Part shown: positions 25,298-35,100 of the stretch, piece by piece
How positions within the stretch are numbered: the first letter of the stretch is position 1
Layout: every line of letters begins with the position of its first letter
Assembly (NCBI RefSeq): GCF_021440085.1
Contig: NZ_JAKCPW010000001.1
Coordinates: forward strand, 62,001 to 126,000
DNA: 64,000 nt
Direction of reading: 5' to 3'
Source of the DNA: Dyadobacter sp. CY261
Lineage (GTDB): Bacteria; Bacteroidota; Bacteroidia; Cytophagales; Spirosomataceae
Translations under genes and position numbers: made by a program
Notes under the pieces: model-generated
Databases searched by the model: none
The model's input: the letters and a program-made list of their open reading frames with translations, nothing else
Told to the model about the DNA's origin: nothing

Positions 25298-26299
25298 ATG
25301 AAAGCAACATTTTTGATTGATACGAATCAACCACTCATTATCAAGGAAGTGGAAACGCCTGTTCCGACCGCTAACCAGGTGTTGATCAAACTTGCCTACT
25401 CAGCATTGAACCACCGGGATGTGTGGATCCAGAAAGGCCAATATGCAGGCCCAAAGGCCGGCCTGATCCTCGGGTCCGACGGCTTTGGGACTGTAACCGA
25501 AATCGGCAGCAATGTCGACCCTGCCTGGATGGGAAAGGCGGTGATCATCAATCCAAGCCACGACTGGGGAGATAATCCAGCTGCATTTGGAGATCAGTTC
25601 AAAATTCTGGGTAATCCCGAGCCTGGCACTTTTGCCGAGTACATTGCGATGGATGTGAAATATGTACATGAAAAGCCAGTGCATCTTACCGATGTAGAAG
25701 CAGCTGCATTGCCATTGGCAGGAGTCACCACTTATCGCGCGTTATTTACAAGGGCCGCGCTCAAAGCGGGCGAGCAGATATTGATTACCGGTATCGGTGC
25801 AGGAACAGCACTGCTTGCCCTGCAATACGCAATCGCGGCCGGGGCGAAGGTTTATGTTACCTCAGGCTCTCAGGATAAGATCGACAAAGCCAAGACGCTA
25901 GGGGCGACGGATGGCTTCAACTACAAAGAAGCGGACTGGTTCCTGAAAGCCAGAGAAGCGACCGGCGGTTTCGACGTTGTGCTCGACAGCGCGTCCGGGA
26001 AAGGATTCGGTAGCCTGATCGAAGTGGCTAAGCCGGGTGGGCGAATTGTATTCTTTGGCGGAACCGATGGCCCCATCGGCAATATCATTCCGAATAAAGT
26101 GTATTGGAGAAACCTTTCAATACTTGGCACTACAATGGGAACCTTGGCGGAGTTTAAGGATATGCTAGCCTTTACGGAGAAACATAATATCAAACCGATC
26201 GTCGATAAAGTGTATCCGGCCCTGGCCGACACCCAGCAAGCCTTCGATTACATGCATGAAGGCAAGCAGTTTGGGAAGATCGTTTTGACGAACCAATAG
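25298..26299 (+). CDS. Zinc-type MDR family oxidoreductase (quinone reductase-like)
   Basis: 333 residues from the ATG at 25298; the 33 codons of open frame upstream overlap the promoter region and the AraC start. It has the GroES-like N-domain (KLAYSALNHRDVWIQKGQY, SDGFGTVTEIG) and a Rossmann domain (ILITGIGAGTALLALQYA). The catalytic-zinc cysteine of alcohol dehydrogenases is replaced (NHRD), so it fits the quinone oxidoreductase/acryloyl-CoA-reductase-like branch that uses NADPH without zinc. Probably induced by the divergent AraC regulator to reduce a reactive enone or quinone; the substrate is not known. Confidence 0.9.
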   Translation: MKATFLIDTNQPLIIKEVETPVPTANQVLIKLAYSALNHRDVWIQKGQYAGPKAGLILGSDGFGTVTEIGSNVDPAWMGKAVIINPSHDWGDNPAAFGDQFKILGNPEPGTFAEYIAMDVKYVHEKPVHLTDVEAAALPLAGVTTYRALFTRAALKAGEQILITGIGAGTALLALQYAIAAGAKVYVTSGSQDKIDKAKTLGATDGFNYKEADWFLKAREATGGFDVVLDSASGKGFGSLIEVAKPGGRIVFFGGTDGPIGNIIPNKVYWRNLSILGTTMGTLAEFKDMLAFTEKHNIKPIVDKVYPALADTQQAFDYMHEGKQFGKIVLTNQ

Positions 26300-26305
26300 T
26301 CAATT

Positions 26306-26340
26306 CACAGGTGGCCGTCGGCTTCGGACAGCCACCTGTG
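26306..26340. terminator. Hairpin between convergent genes
   Basis: CACAGGTGGC (26306-26315) pairs with GCCACCTGTG (26331-26340) across a 15-nt loop, in the 46-bp gap between the two convergent stops. A T-run is not clear on either strand. Confidence 0.65.
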
Positions 26341-26345
26341 CAGAC

Positions 26346-27491
26346 CTATTCTAATGTAATACCATCCAAATCTTCCAGCCGTGCAATGAGCGCCCAGCCG
26401 TAAAAGTCATTGGCCAGGGCAATCATCAATTCATTTTTTCCCGCTTTAAAGGGTATTATAAAAGAAGTATTTTCAATAGAACACCGGCCCGCGGGTTCTT
26501 TCATGATCGGGGATCCGAAAGAATTCTTGTCGACATATAGATAACGCCCGTTCAAAAACACCCACACATCGTCGCTGAAACCCATCGCTATTTTCTTTTT
26601 CTGATCGGTTTTGGATTGGATATTCACCTTCATCCACACGATCCTACGCTCTTTACTCATCCCGAATTTGCGGGTGAGGTTGATCATACCTCTTCTTTCG
26701 GCCCAGATCGGCTCCCAGACCGTTTCGTTTTTTGGGGCGTAGTCAATGCTGAAATCCACATTTTTGGGCAATGCCGCCGGTTCGGTCACTTGCCACTTCC
26801 GCAGGTAACGCGGGTCGTGTGAAACCGGGTCGGGACCAGCATAGGAGGGCAGGCTCTCGGTCTGTCCGGGCTTGATCACCAGGTTGGAAACAATTCCTTC
26901 GCCTTCGAACGCAAAGGTGCCTTCCTTCACATTGCCTTCCAGGCATGGTACCTCCATGGTCGGTTGCTGCATGTCATTGACGTATACCCTAAGCTGAAGA
27001 CCCGACACAACCAGTTTTACGTGGTTCCAGGTTTTGTTCTGAAAGTTGGCCTTGCCTTGAAATTGAGGAAGAAGGTCCCAAAGATTAACGCCATCGATAT
27101 TGGGGGCATATTGAACGGCTTCGATGCCGGTAGTGTCGCCAGCACGGTGTGTCCGGAAGTAGAACAGCTCATTTTCCTTAGCGTCTTTATATCGAAAATA
27201 AAAAGAAGCAAATCGTTGATCCGTAGGGATATAGTCAAATTCGATAGTACCGTTCGAGAACACGGTGTTCTTTAAAATTACCTGGCCTTGCTTGGGCAGG
27301 ATTTTCAGCGCTGGGCGGCCGTCATGGGTTGTGAATTCGGCATTAGCTCCCGGCGCGTCCCAGTTTTCGGCTGTGAGCGGTACGTTGATGACCGTGGAAG
27401 TGTAAGTTGACGGAGTTTTTGCAGCTTTTTTTTGTGCAAATGACGGCGCAGCAAAACAGGTGAGCGCGGCAATAATAAGGGTCTTTTTCAT
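26346..27491 (-). CDS. Secreted LamG/concanavalin-like protein (381 aa)
   Basis: 381 residues with a signal peptide (MKKTLIIAALTCFAAPSFAQ). The first half (about 35-210) resembles the DUF1080/LamG-type jelly roll: GTIEFDYIPTDQRFASFYFRYKD, NKTWNHVKLVVSGLQLRVYVND. The second half has a carbohydrate-binding-like beta-sandwich with WVFLNGRYLYVDKN and a terminal FYGWALIARLED. No catalytic residues can be named. It follows the beta-helix gene by 33 bp on the same strand, so the two probably form an operon for binding or processing an extracellular polymer. That role is inferred. Confidence 0.75.
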   Translation of the reverse strand: MKKTLIIAALTCFAAPSFAQKKAAKTPSTYTSTVINVPLTAENWDAPGANAEFTTHDGRPALKILPKQGQVILKNTVFSNGTIEFDYIPTDQRFASFYFRYKDAKENELFYFRTHRAGDTTGIEAVQYAPNIDGVNLWDLLPQFQGKANFQNKTWNHVKLVVSGLQLRVYVNDMQQPTMEVPCLEGNVKEGTFAFEGEGIVSNLVIKPGQTESLPSYAGPDPVSHDPRYLRKWQVTEPAALPKNVDFSIDYAPKNETVWEPIWAERRGMINLTRKFGMSKERRIVWMKVNIQSKTDQKKKIAMGFSDDVWVFLNGRYLYVDKNSFGSPIMKEPAGRCSIENTSFIIPFKAGKNELMIALANDFYGWALIARLEDLDGITLE

Positions 27492-27524
27492 GGCCTTTTT
27501 GATGTAGATAATAATGATGTTAAG

Positions 27525-28550
27525 TTATCGAGCAGTTTTCTTGAATATCCCCGCGCGGAGTTGCGTTCCTTCCGAACCGGATATGGGGTTTAGATAATCC
27601 TTGGGCAGGCCGTTTACGCCCACTTCGCTGAGCAGCAGTTTGCCCGTTTTCCCGACATTACGTTCGGTATGCCCGTTCCGCTCCGCTGGTACTGCGCCAT
27701 TTCCGGCATAGTAGCCCATGTAGTGCTTCAATCCCGTAAAAAGACAGTCGGAGAACTCGTATTTGGGGAAGGTGTTCTCTTGCCGCAGCCACAGGTATTC
27801 GCTGTCGGCGACGATGTTGTTTTGGAATATGAACGGATGATTGAATGGTCCATACCAGACAGCCGCTTCGTAGGCTCCGGAAATAATGGAGTATGTCAGC
27901 GAGAAATCTTTGATGCCTTTGAAGAGAAGCAATGCATTCTTAATCCCGAAGAAAATACAATGATCTACATGCGTTGCCGCGCCGTGCGCCCAGATGCTTC
28001 CTTGTATGGGTGCGGAGTTTTTTTCGCCAATAAAATAGCATTGCGATACGTTCAGGCCGGTGAGTGTTGAGTCCTCGCGGTTAATGGGGTAATAATATTT
28101 GACATTTGGGTTGGGATTACCGAGGAATTTCAGCCCACGGATACTGACATGGCCGGTGGCGATAAGCAAGCCAATTGCGTGCGGAAACTGGGTGGTGGAA
28201 TTGTTAGAGGAAATAGATTGGATCACGGGCATTTGGGTAGGTGTCCAATCCGCATCGTCGGGCATAATGGCTGCTTCGATCGTCAGCCACGCCTCTTCCG
28301 TATTCGGCTTGTCGATGGTGACTTTATCATTTAACACATACAATCCCGGTAACACTTTAATCGTGACATTTTCATTCTTATTGATGACTCGTGCATGCTC
28401 CATTGCTTTCGTGAGGGTGGCTAGCGGAGCGTCCTGGCTGCCAGGGTTCAAGTCGCTCCCCTTTTGTACATCTACGAAAATGTTCTGAGCAGACAAATGG
28501 TACCTGGCAAGCAGCAGTATAATGCATAATAAATAGCGTAATTTGCACAT
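27525..28550 (-). CDS. Secreted right-handed beta-helix protein (DUF1565-like)
   Basis: 341 residues from the ATG at 28550; the frame is open 20 codons further, but MCKLRYLLCIILLLARYHLS is the signal peptide. The mature start IFVDVQKGSDLNPGSQDAPL with the following LATLTKAMEHA is typical of DUF1565/parallel beta-helix proteins, related in fold to pectate lyases. Parallel-helix rungs continue (HVSIRGLKFLGNPN, FIFQNNIVADSEYLW). No lyase catalytic residues could be fixed. It is the first gene of a probable two-gene operon with the LamG-like gene. Confidence 0.75.
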   Translation of the reverse strand: MCKLRYLLCIILLLARYHLSAQNIFVDVQKGSDLNPGSQDAPLATLTKAMEHARVINKNENVTIKVLPGLYVLNDKVTIDKPNTEEAWLTIEAAIMPDDADWTPTQMPVIQSISSNNSTTQFPHAIGLLIATGHVSIRGLKFLGNPNPNVKYYYPINREDSTLTGLNVSQCYFIGEKNSAPIQGSIWAHGAATHVDHCIFFGIKNALLLFKGIKDFSLTYSIISGAYEAAVWYGPFNHPFIFQNNIVADSEYLWLRQENTFPKYEFSDCLFTGLKHYMGYYAGNGAVPAERNGHTERNVGKTGKLLLSEVGVNGLPKDYLNPISGSEGTQLRAGIFKKTAR

Positions 28551-28595
28551 GTCTTTGATGTTTGTAGGTTGGAGTTCAAAGCAGCCATTGTCGGC

Positions 28596-28603
28596 TACAT
28601 TTG
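28596..28603 (+). promoter_or_regulatory. Possible -7 box for the tethered HTH-like gene
   Basis: TACATTTG matches TAnnTTTG. It is 79 bp before the ATG at 28682. The nearest TTG upstream (28569-28571) is spaced 24 bp, slightly long. Confidence 0.35.
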
Positions 28604-28681
28604 CAAACATAGCGTGGCGTCCCTCGGAAGACGTTTCAAATGCAGATCAAGTTTTGTCAAGTTGTATCATATTCATTTTCA

Positions 28682-29947
28682 ATGATTTCTGAACTGAGTG
28701 AATTGCAGCGGTGTAAGGGCATCATCGAGCGAAAACTGGATTGGGGACCGGCAGATGCCTGGCAGACGACCGATTTCGAAAACCTCAGTGAGTTGATTTT
28801 GACAGAAACCGGCGTATCGCTCAGCACAAGCACGCTTCGCAGGATTTGGGGCAGGGTGGAGTATAACCATCTGCCGAGTACCACTACTCTGAATACACTG
28901 GCGCACTTCGCGGGCGGCGGTGACTGGCGGACATTTGTGAGGCAAAACAAAACCAGCACAACGCAACCGGAACCGGAACCGGAAGCGATAGCATCACAGC
29001 AAAAGCCCAGAAGCTGGAAACAGCTTGCCTGGATCGCAACGGTCGTGCTCGGGATCATTGTCGCGAGTATGCTAGCGTTTGATAAGGGAGAACCGCAGTT
29101 GGAAAAGAATACATTTAGGTTCGGGAGTCAGCCGGTAACCCGCGGTATTCCGAATTCGGTCATTTTTACATACGATGCGTCCGCCTCACCGACGGATTCG
29201 GTGTCTATCCAACAATCGTGGGATAACAGCAAAAGGGTGCTGGTTGATAAAAACCTGCACAAGCACACGTCGGTATATTATGAGCCGGGTGCGTATGAGG
29301 CCAAGTTACTCATCGGAGATCAGGTTGTGCAGCACCATAAGTTAATTGTCGGTACCGATGGTTGGGCGGGGTTGATAGACCGACCGAAAATGCCGGTTTA
29401 CCTAAAAAGAAATGAGTTCCTGCATTCCGATCACCTTGGGACCAACATGAAGGTCATTGAGCAAAAAAACATCCCAATGCAACCGGACCCGCCGTTAATC
29501 AAGTATTTCAATGTGGGTAATTTTGAGCCTGTGGCGCTTCAAAAGTTCTCGTTCTCCTCTGAAGTCAAAAGTGAATATAGCGAAGGGGCAGCCGCTTGTC
29601 AGTTGACCTACATTTCGCTGATGACCGATGATACGCCCATTGTTATTCCGCTTTCGGTCAAAGGATGCGTTTCCGATCTCAATTTGCTGAGCGTGGATGA
29701 TTATGTTTCCGGTAAAAAAGCGGATTTGTCGGCATTAGGTGTCGATTTTTCTAACTGGGTCCGTGTTTCCTGCGAAAGTTCAGGCGGAAAAATAAGGTAT
29801 TCGATCAATGGCCGGCAAGCATTTGAATTTCCCCTTCCCAGCCGTCCGATTCGGATAATTGGTGTAGCATTTGGTTTTCGCGGCACCGGGTCTATCCGTG
29901 GCGTAAGCCTGAAATCGGGCGAAAAGCTCGTTTTTGAGGCCATGTAA
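28682..29947 (+). CDS. Membrane-tethered protein with an HTH-like N-terminal domain
   Basis: 421 residues from the ATG at 28682 (an ATG 14 codons earlier is also open). The N-terminal ~95 residues (LQRCKGIIERKLDWG, then LSTSTLRRIWGRVEYNHLPS and TLNTLAHFAGGGDWRTF) form a domain found at the start of many Bacteroidota proteins and look helix-turn-helix-like. A single membrane segment (about 114-133, LAWIATVVLGIIVASMLAF) follows. The outer 280 residues include a PKD-like part (SVIFTYDASASPTDSVSIQQ) and a possible jelly-roll ending. The layout suggests a one-component sensor, DNA side in and ligand side out. Function is not established. Confidence 0.75.
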   Translation: MISELSELQRCKGIIERKLDWGPADAWQTTDFENLSELILTETGVSLSTSTLRRIWGRVEYNHLPSTTTLNTLAHFAGGGDWRTFVRQNKTSTTQPEPEPEAIASQQKPRSWKQLAWIATVVLGIIVASMLAFDKGEPQLEKNTFRFGSQPVTRGIPNSVIFTYDASASPTDSVSIQQSWDNSKRVLVDKNLHKHTSVYYEPGAYEAKLLIGDQVVQHHKLIVGTDGWAGLIDRPKMPVYLKRNEFLHSDHLGTNMKVIEQKNIPMQPDPPLIKYFNVGNFEPVALQKFSFSSEVKSEYSEGAAACQLTYISLMTDDTPIVIPLSVKGCVSDLNLLSVDDYVSGKKADLSALGVDFSNWVRVSCESSGGKIRYSINGRQAFEFPLPSRPIRIIGVAFGFRGTGSIRGVSLKSGEKLVFEAM

Positions 29948-30219
29948 AATCGGTTTCGGATGTGCCGTAGGCTGATTTCACACATGCATTAACTTAAAAT
30001 CTTCTCAGGTCCGTTGACACGATGTGCGGCTAGGTCCGCCGAGCGGGTTAGGATACACCTTCGGCCCCTGCAAACCACGGAAATGCAACGAACGGACGCA
30101 GCTATATGCAACCGATTCGACCTTGATAAGACACGTTCTTACGCTGCCTGGCGATTAGCCAACCGAATAATTTTTTTCAAAATCACTATCTTCGGCGTTT
30201 CAAACGATTTGCTGTTACG

Positions 30220-31005
30220 ATGGACAACAATCCTGTCAGCCTTAGAACTGTTCATGTGCTCCGTTATTTGACCCCGCTTCGGGAGGGCGGTTCGCTGCCT
30301 GCAATTACAGAGGCGGATGATGATTTTTTATATGTGCTGAAATTCAGGGGGGCCGGTCAGGGAACGAAAGCGCTGATCTCCGAGCTGATAGGAGGTGAGC
30401 TGGCGCGATTTCTCGGACTGAGGGTTCCTGAAATTGTGTTCGCCAATCTCGATGAAGCATTCGGGCGAACCGAGCCTGATGAAGAAATTCAGGATCTGCT
30501 TAAAGCCAGCACGGGTATTAACCTGGGTATGCATTATCTGTCGGGTGCTATTACTTTCGACCCGGTTGTGACGAAAATAGAGCCGCGGCTCGCTTCCGAA
30601 ATCGTGTGGCTGGATAGTTTTCTGACGAACGTAGACCGTACCGCCCGCAATACGAACATGTTGATGTGGCACAAGGAATTGTGGCTGATCGATCACGGCG
30701 CTGCATTGTATTTTCACCACTCATGGCAGAATTGGGAGGAACAGGCCAGGAGGCCATTCGTCCAGATCAAAGATCATGTGTTAGTGCGCAATGCGACCTT
30801 GCTGGATGAAGTGAATGCCGAATTTCGGGAACGGCTCGCCGGTGGCATCATACCGGAGATCGTGGCACTTATTCCCGATGACTGGCTGTTGAGGGACGCT
30901 CCTTTTGAATCCGCCGATGAGCACAGGCAGGCTTACGTCACGTATCTGCAAGCCCGCCTGGCAGCATCCGAAATCTTTGTGAAAGGAGCGCAGGATGTCA
31001 GATAA
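30220..31005 (+). CDS. HipA-like kinase-domain protein
   Basis: 261 residues, cytoplasmic. The fold and motifs are those of the C-terminal kinase core of HipA: YVLKFRGAGQGTKALISELIGGELARFLG (nucleotide binding and helix), LDSFLTNVDRTARNTNML (catalytic Asp and Asn), and LWLIDHGAALYF (the DFG-like metal site). It lacks the N-terminal HipA subdomain and has no HipB antitoxin beside it. Instead the next gene (11-bp overlap) encodes DUF3037. This pair recurs in many bacteria, but its biological role is not known. A serine/threonine kinase activity is expected from family membership. Confidence 0.88.
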   Translation: MDNNPVSLRTVHVLRYLTPLREGGSLPAITEADDDFLYVLKFRGAGQGTKALISELIGGELARFLGLRVPEIVFANLDEAFGRTEPDEEIQDLLKASTGINLGMHYLSGAITFDPVVTKIEPRLASEIVWLDSFLTNVDRTARNTNMLMWHKELWLIDHGAALYFHHSWQNWEEQARRPFVQIKDHVLVRNATLLDEVNAEFRERLAGGIIPEIVALIPDDWLLRDAPFESADEHRQAYVTYLQARLAASEIFVKGAQDVR

Positions 31006-31381
31006 TTTTCTCTATGAGTATGCGGTTCTTCGCATCGTGCCCCGTATGGAGCGCGAGGAATTTATTAACGTTGGAGTTGTACTGTATTGTCCTTCGCGTG
31101 GTTTTCTTGCATGTTGTTCCGAAATTGATCCTACCCGCCTGAATGCATTAGCCCCCGACACCGATCCATCGGAGATTGAGGGCTATCTTCATGCATTCAA
31201 ACTCATTTGCGACGGGAACCGGCAAATCGGCGGCCCTATTGCTGCGCTGCCCGTGGCATCCAGGTTTCGATGGCTTACTGCTACCCGCAGTACCGTTTTG
31301 CAATCCTCCAAGGTTCATCCGGGTTTCTGCAATGATCCGGAAACGACATTAAAGCGCCTTTTTGAGCAACAGGTCAGGTGA
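30995..31381 (+). CDS. DUF3037 protein paired with the HipA-like kinase
   Basis: 128 residues. The beginning YEYAVLRIVPRMEREEFINVGVVLYC and the later FRWLTATRSTVLQSSKVHPG, plus the final LKRLFEQQV, are diagnostic for DUF3037. No function has been assigned to the domain. Its start overlaps the kinase gene by 11 bp, which implies translational coupling and a shared complex or pathway. It could be a substrate, an inhibitor or a structural partner of the kinase. It ends 4 bp from the convergent LytTR gene. Confidence 0.88.
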   Translation: MSDNFLYEYAVLRIVPRMEREEFINVGVVLYCPSRGFLACCSEIDPTRLNALAPDTDPSEIEGYLHAFKLICDGNRQIGGPIAALPVASRFRWLTATRSTVLQSSKVHPGFCNDPETTLKRLFEQQVR

Positions 31382-31385
31382 TCTG

Positions 31386-32141
31386 TTACTTCAACTTCAG
31401 GTATTGTTGTACCAGCTCCTTTTTTCGTCGCGAAATCTCGATCCGTGAGCCGTCAGATAAAAGCAGGAACTGATTATTGTGAGTCACCTGCTTGATATAC
31501 TTCGGATTAACAAGGTGCGATTTATGTGTGCGGATGAAATTGAATTCGCACAGCATTTCGTCAAAATGTTTTAGTGTCTTGCTAGCCAGAAAGGGCCGCT
31601 TTCCGATCAGGTGAATGGACGTATAGTTTTTGTCTGCTTCGAGCCTTAGGATTTCATCCAACGTAAAAAAGAACACTCCCTCACTCGATGGTACCGCCAG
31701 CCTGAACTCACGGATGTTTTTCTTCTCGATATTGTGGACCAGATTGTCGTATAACTGTTGGGTTTGCTGTTTGGATTTTTCCTTCGCTTTTTCCAGATGG
31801 CGGTCAATGGCAGATTGCAGTTCTTCGGGATCGACCGGTTTAAGCAGATAATCTAATGCGCTGAATCGGATGGCCTGGATTGCGTATTGGTTGAAGGCAG
31901 TAGTAAATACAATGTCATAGGCGGGATTTTTGCGTGCTAGTAAAAACTCGAACCCGTTTTGGTGCGGCATTTCTACGTCAAGAAAGACGATGTCTGGCTG
32001 AAAATCTTCGAGCACTTTTAAAGCTTCTTCAACCGATTCGGCATGCCGGGCCTCAACCTCCTGCGAAACCGAATTGCTCAGATAATGATTCAGGACATTG
32101 CGTGCTTTCTGTTCGTCATCGATAATTAATGTTTTTAGCAT
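31386..32141 (-). CDS. LytTR-type response regulator
   Basis: 251 residues. Receiver domain 1-120 with acidic pair Asp8-Asp9, phospho-acceptor Asp55 (FLDVEMP) and Lys in LLKPVDPEEL; then a LytTR DNA-binding domain (about 145-251) with FFTLDEILRLEADKNYTSIH and FNFIRTHKSHLVNPKYI. It follows the histidine kinase gene by 46 bp on the same strand, so the pair is a LytS/LytR-like two-component system. Targets are unknown. Confidence 0.95.
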   Translation of the reverse strand: MLKTLIIDDEQKARNVLNHYLSNSVSQEVEARHAESVEEALKVLEDFQPDIVFLDVEMPHQNGFEFLLARKNPAYDIVFTTAFNQYAIQAIRFSALDYLLKPVDPEELQSAIDRHLEKAKEKSKQQTQQLYDNLVHNIEKKNIREFRLAVPSSEGVFFFTLDEILRLEADKNYTSIHLIGKRPFLASKTLKHFDEMLCEFNFIRTHKSHLVNPKYIKQVTHNNQFLLLSDGSRIEISRRKKELVQQYLKLK

Positions 32142-32187
32142 AACGTATAGGGTATTTTAGTGTATAAATGGGTGCGTTTGTGTAAAA

Positions 32188-35100
32188 TCAGACATTATCC
32201 AATGACGTAGAGAGCTCTACGATCACGGTGGTTCCTGTGGCATTTTCTTCATCGTCGTATTTGTCGACAAACTTCACAGAGGCATGCCTGCCTTGCCGGG
32301 AGATCAGATCGAGGCGATCTTTTGCAATTTGTAAACCTTTGGACTGGTGTTTTTTGGTGAGTGCATTCCTTGCCTTGATCTCAAACGACTTCTTCCGTCC
32401 GATACCGTTGTCTTCGATAACACATTGAAAGACTTCGTCACTGATCCTGCTGAATGAAATTTTGAGTTCACGATTGCCGTTTTTATGCATCAAGCCATGC
32501 CAGATGGCATTCTCTACGTAGGGTTGAAGCAACATTGATGGCAGGAGAATATCATCGGCTTCCAGGTCTTCGTCGACCTCGATACTGTACACAAAGCTTT
32601 GTTCGAACCGCATTTGTTCTAGTTCGAGATAGAGTTGTAGCACATTTTTCTCCTCCTCCACCGTCACAAGATTTCTGTCGGAGTTGTTGAGAACCATCCG
32701 GAACAGTTTCGAAAATTTGTTGAGATACTTGCTTGCCTCCCCATATTTCTCGGTAACAATGCATTCCTGGATGCTATTAAGGCAATTGAACACAAAATGG
32801 GGGTTCATCTGCGCGCGCAACGCCATTAGCTGGCTTTCCGCAAGCATGCGATTGATTTCGAACAGCATGATTTCCTTTTGAGCGGTGGCTTCCTCGGCCT
32901 GTGCCTCGGCTATTTTACTACCGCTTATGGAGGCAATCGTTGTCAGCGCACGGGCATGCTCTTCATTGAAAAAATTCCCTTTGCTGTGTTTTGAGTCCAG
33001 TACGCCTATTACCTTTCCATCATGCATAATGGGCACGGCTATCTCGGACAGTTTCTTCGTATCTACCGGAATATACCTGCCATCTTTCAAGGTGTCAGGA
33101 ATAACGACCGTCCTTTTGTTTTCGGCAGCGAAGCCCACTATGCCTTCTCCGAGTGAAAGCTCCAGCGGATATTCGATTTCCTTTTCGATAGCGTCCTTCG
33201 AAGTGTAGGTTGCCTTTTGTACTAACTTCTGACGTTGTTCGTCCCATAAGAACACCGTGCAATCTTCAAAGTGTAGTTGTGAAGTACAGTTACGGGCGAT
33301 GTCCCAGCAGATTTCATTGACTGCATTTTCCCCGTAAACTGAATTAGCGAAATATTCGATGGTTTTGGAAAGCTCTTTTTTCTGTTTTCGGCCGATGTAT
33401 CCACTGTAAGCCATGTATAAAAACAAGAATGAGAGGCAACCTACAAGCATCAGGAACCACCATGTTTGCCACCAGCTGGGCAGGATGTGAACCTTTATCG
33501 CCGTAATCTGCTGCATCCATCGCCCGTTTTCGTCTGTGCTTCTAACTTTGAAAGTATACCATCCCGGTTCCAGACTATTGTAGCTTACCCTAAGATTTCG
33601 TCCTGCGTTCACCCAGCTTTCATCTATCCCAACCAGTTGATAACTGTATTGCAGAGAGGGAATGTCGCGGTGGTAGAGGGAAGTATATTGGAACGTTATA
33701 AAATCCTGGTCCGCCCTCAACTCAATAGTAGATCGTGAAAAATCGGATATTTCGTGTCCAAATACGCGTAACGATGTGATAAGCGGAGGCCGTTGTACAT
33801 GTGTGATGGAAAATTTGAACGGGTCTATCTCTACAATGTGATCAAGCATTACAGCATAGACCCTGTCCCGATCTACGGTGAGATGGTTCCAATAATCCTG
33901 GAGCGTTTTGCCCAATTCTATTTTCACCCTGGTGACTTCGTGACTGCCTGGGTAAGTAAAGAACAGTCCGTCTGCGCTGCCTCCCCAGAGCGCGCCACGG
34001 GCATCTATTGCAAGATTGACTGAAAGGGCAAAAGAAAAATCGAGGTTATAATTAATACTGTCTAAAAGTTCACCACGACGATTCATTTTATAGACCCCCC
34101 TGTTCAGCATCGATACCCACATGTCGCCATTTTTATCTTCAATGATTTTTCCAGGCCTGAAATTTTTGGGATCTTCTACGTTGATGAGCGAAAATTTATC
34201 ATTTCGAATATCGAAATTCAGCAGCCCTACATGATCCATTCCAAAAACTATGTTGCCATTTCTCAGCTTGGCAAAGCATGATACGTTAGTGTATTGGAAT
34301 GGCCCATTTTTCGAGCTTTTCCCGTCAAAATGCTCGCATAGGTTAGTTTTCTGATTGAAGCGGTAAAGGCCGGAGTCTTCGACATGAAACCAGATTTTTC
34401 CTTCCTGATCAACAAAAATCAAGTTGGTGAAACCCGATCTGGCTTTTCTTTCGATCTGAGTACAATGTTCGATTTTGTCAGATTTTTTTGGTATAATGAA
34501 AACTCCTGCTGCCCCGCATACCCACCAGTCTTCACCTACTTTTGCGGCCATGAGGAACTCATTCTTTCGGAGGCTGTCATTACTGATGATGTACCTTTTG
34601 AAATCCTGTCGTCCTCTTTGGAGCTTTATAATTCCATCTTCCTTTGAAACCATGATCAGGGAGTCTTCAATGACCATATGGTTTACCTGCGCGAATCCGG
34701 TTTCCAAAAAGAAGGGGAAGCTAGGTAGCTTGTAGATCTTTTGAAACGGCGAATTGCTCGGTAATTTACTCACGCCGTTCAGTGTAGCAAACCAAAGATT
34801 TCCTTCTGAATCTTCAATGACATCGTAAAATCTCCTGTATGCAATGGAATATGGGGCGTCTTGGCTATATGGAATCGGCAAGATCGGTTTCCCAGGTTCT
34901 TTAAAGTATTCAGCGTAATTCAGCGTTGAGATCCACAACCGATCCCGTTTGTCAATGAATAGTAAGTTGCTGGCAGCGGCAATTTTCTTGCCCTGCACTT
35001 CGGGATAAGTTGTGACTTGCTTGCGCTTAAAATCGACATAATTGAGCGCAGGGTCCGTGTGTGTCGAATACCACATATTATTCCTGGAATCAAGTGCGAT

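Noticed and set aside
29948..30219. Short stems (for example GCCGA with TCGGC) before the HipA-like gene, considered as tRNA or riboswitch
   Set aside because: No cloverleaf, anticodon arm or known riboswitch core; stems are only 4-5 bp.
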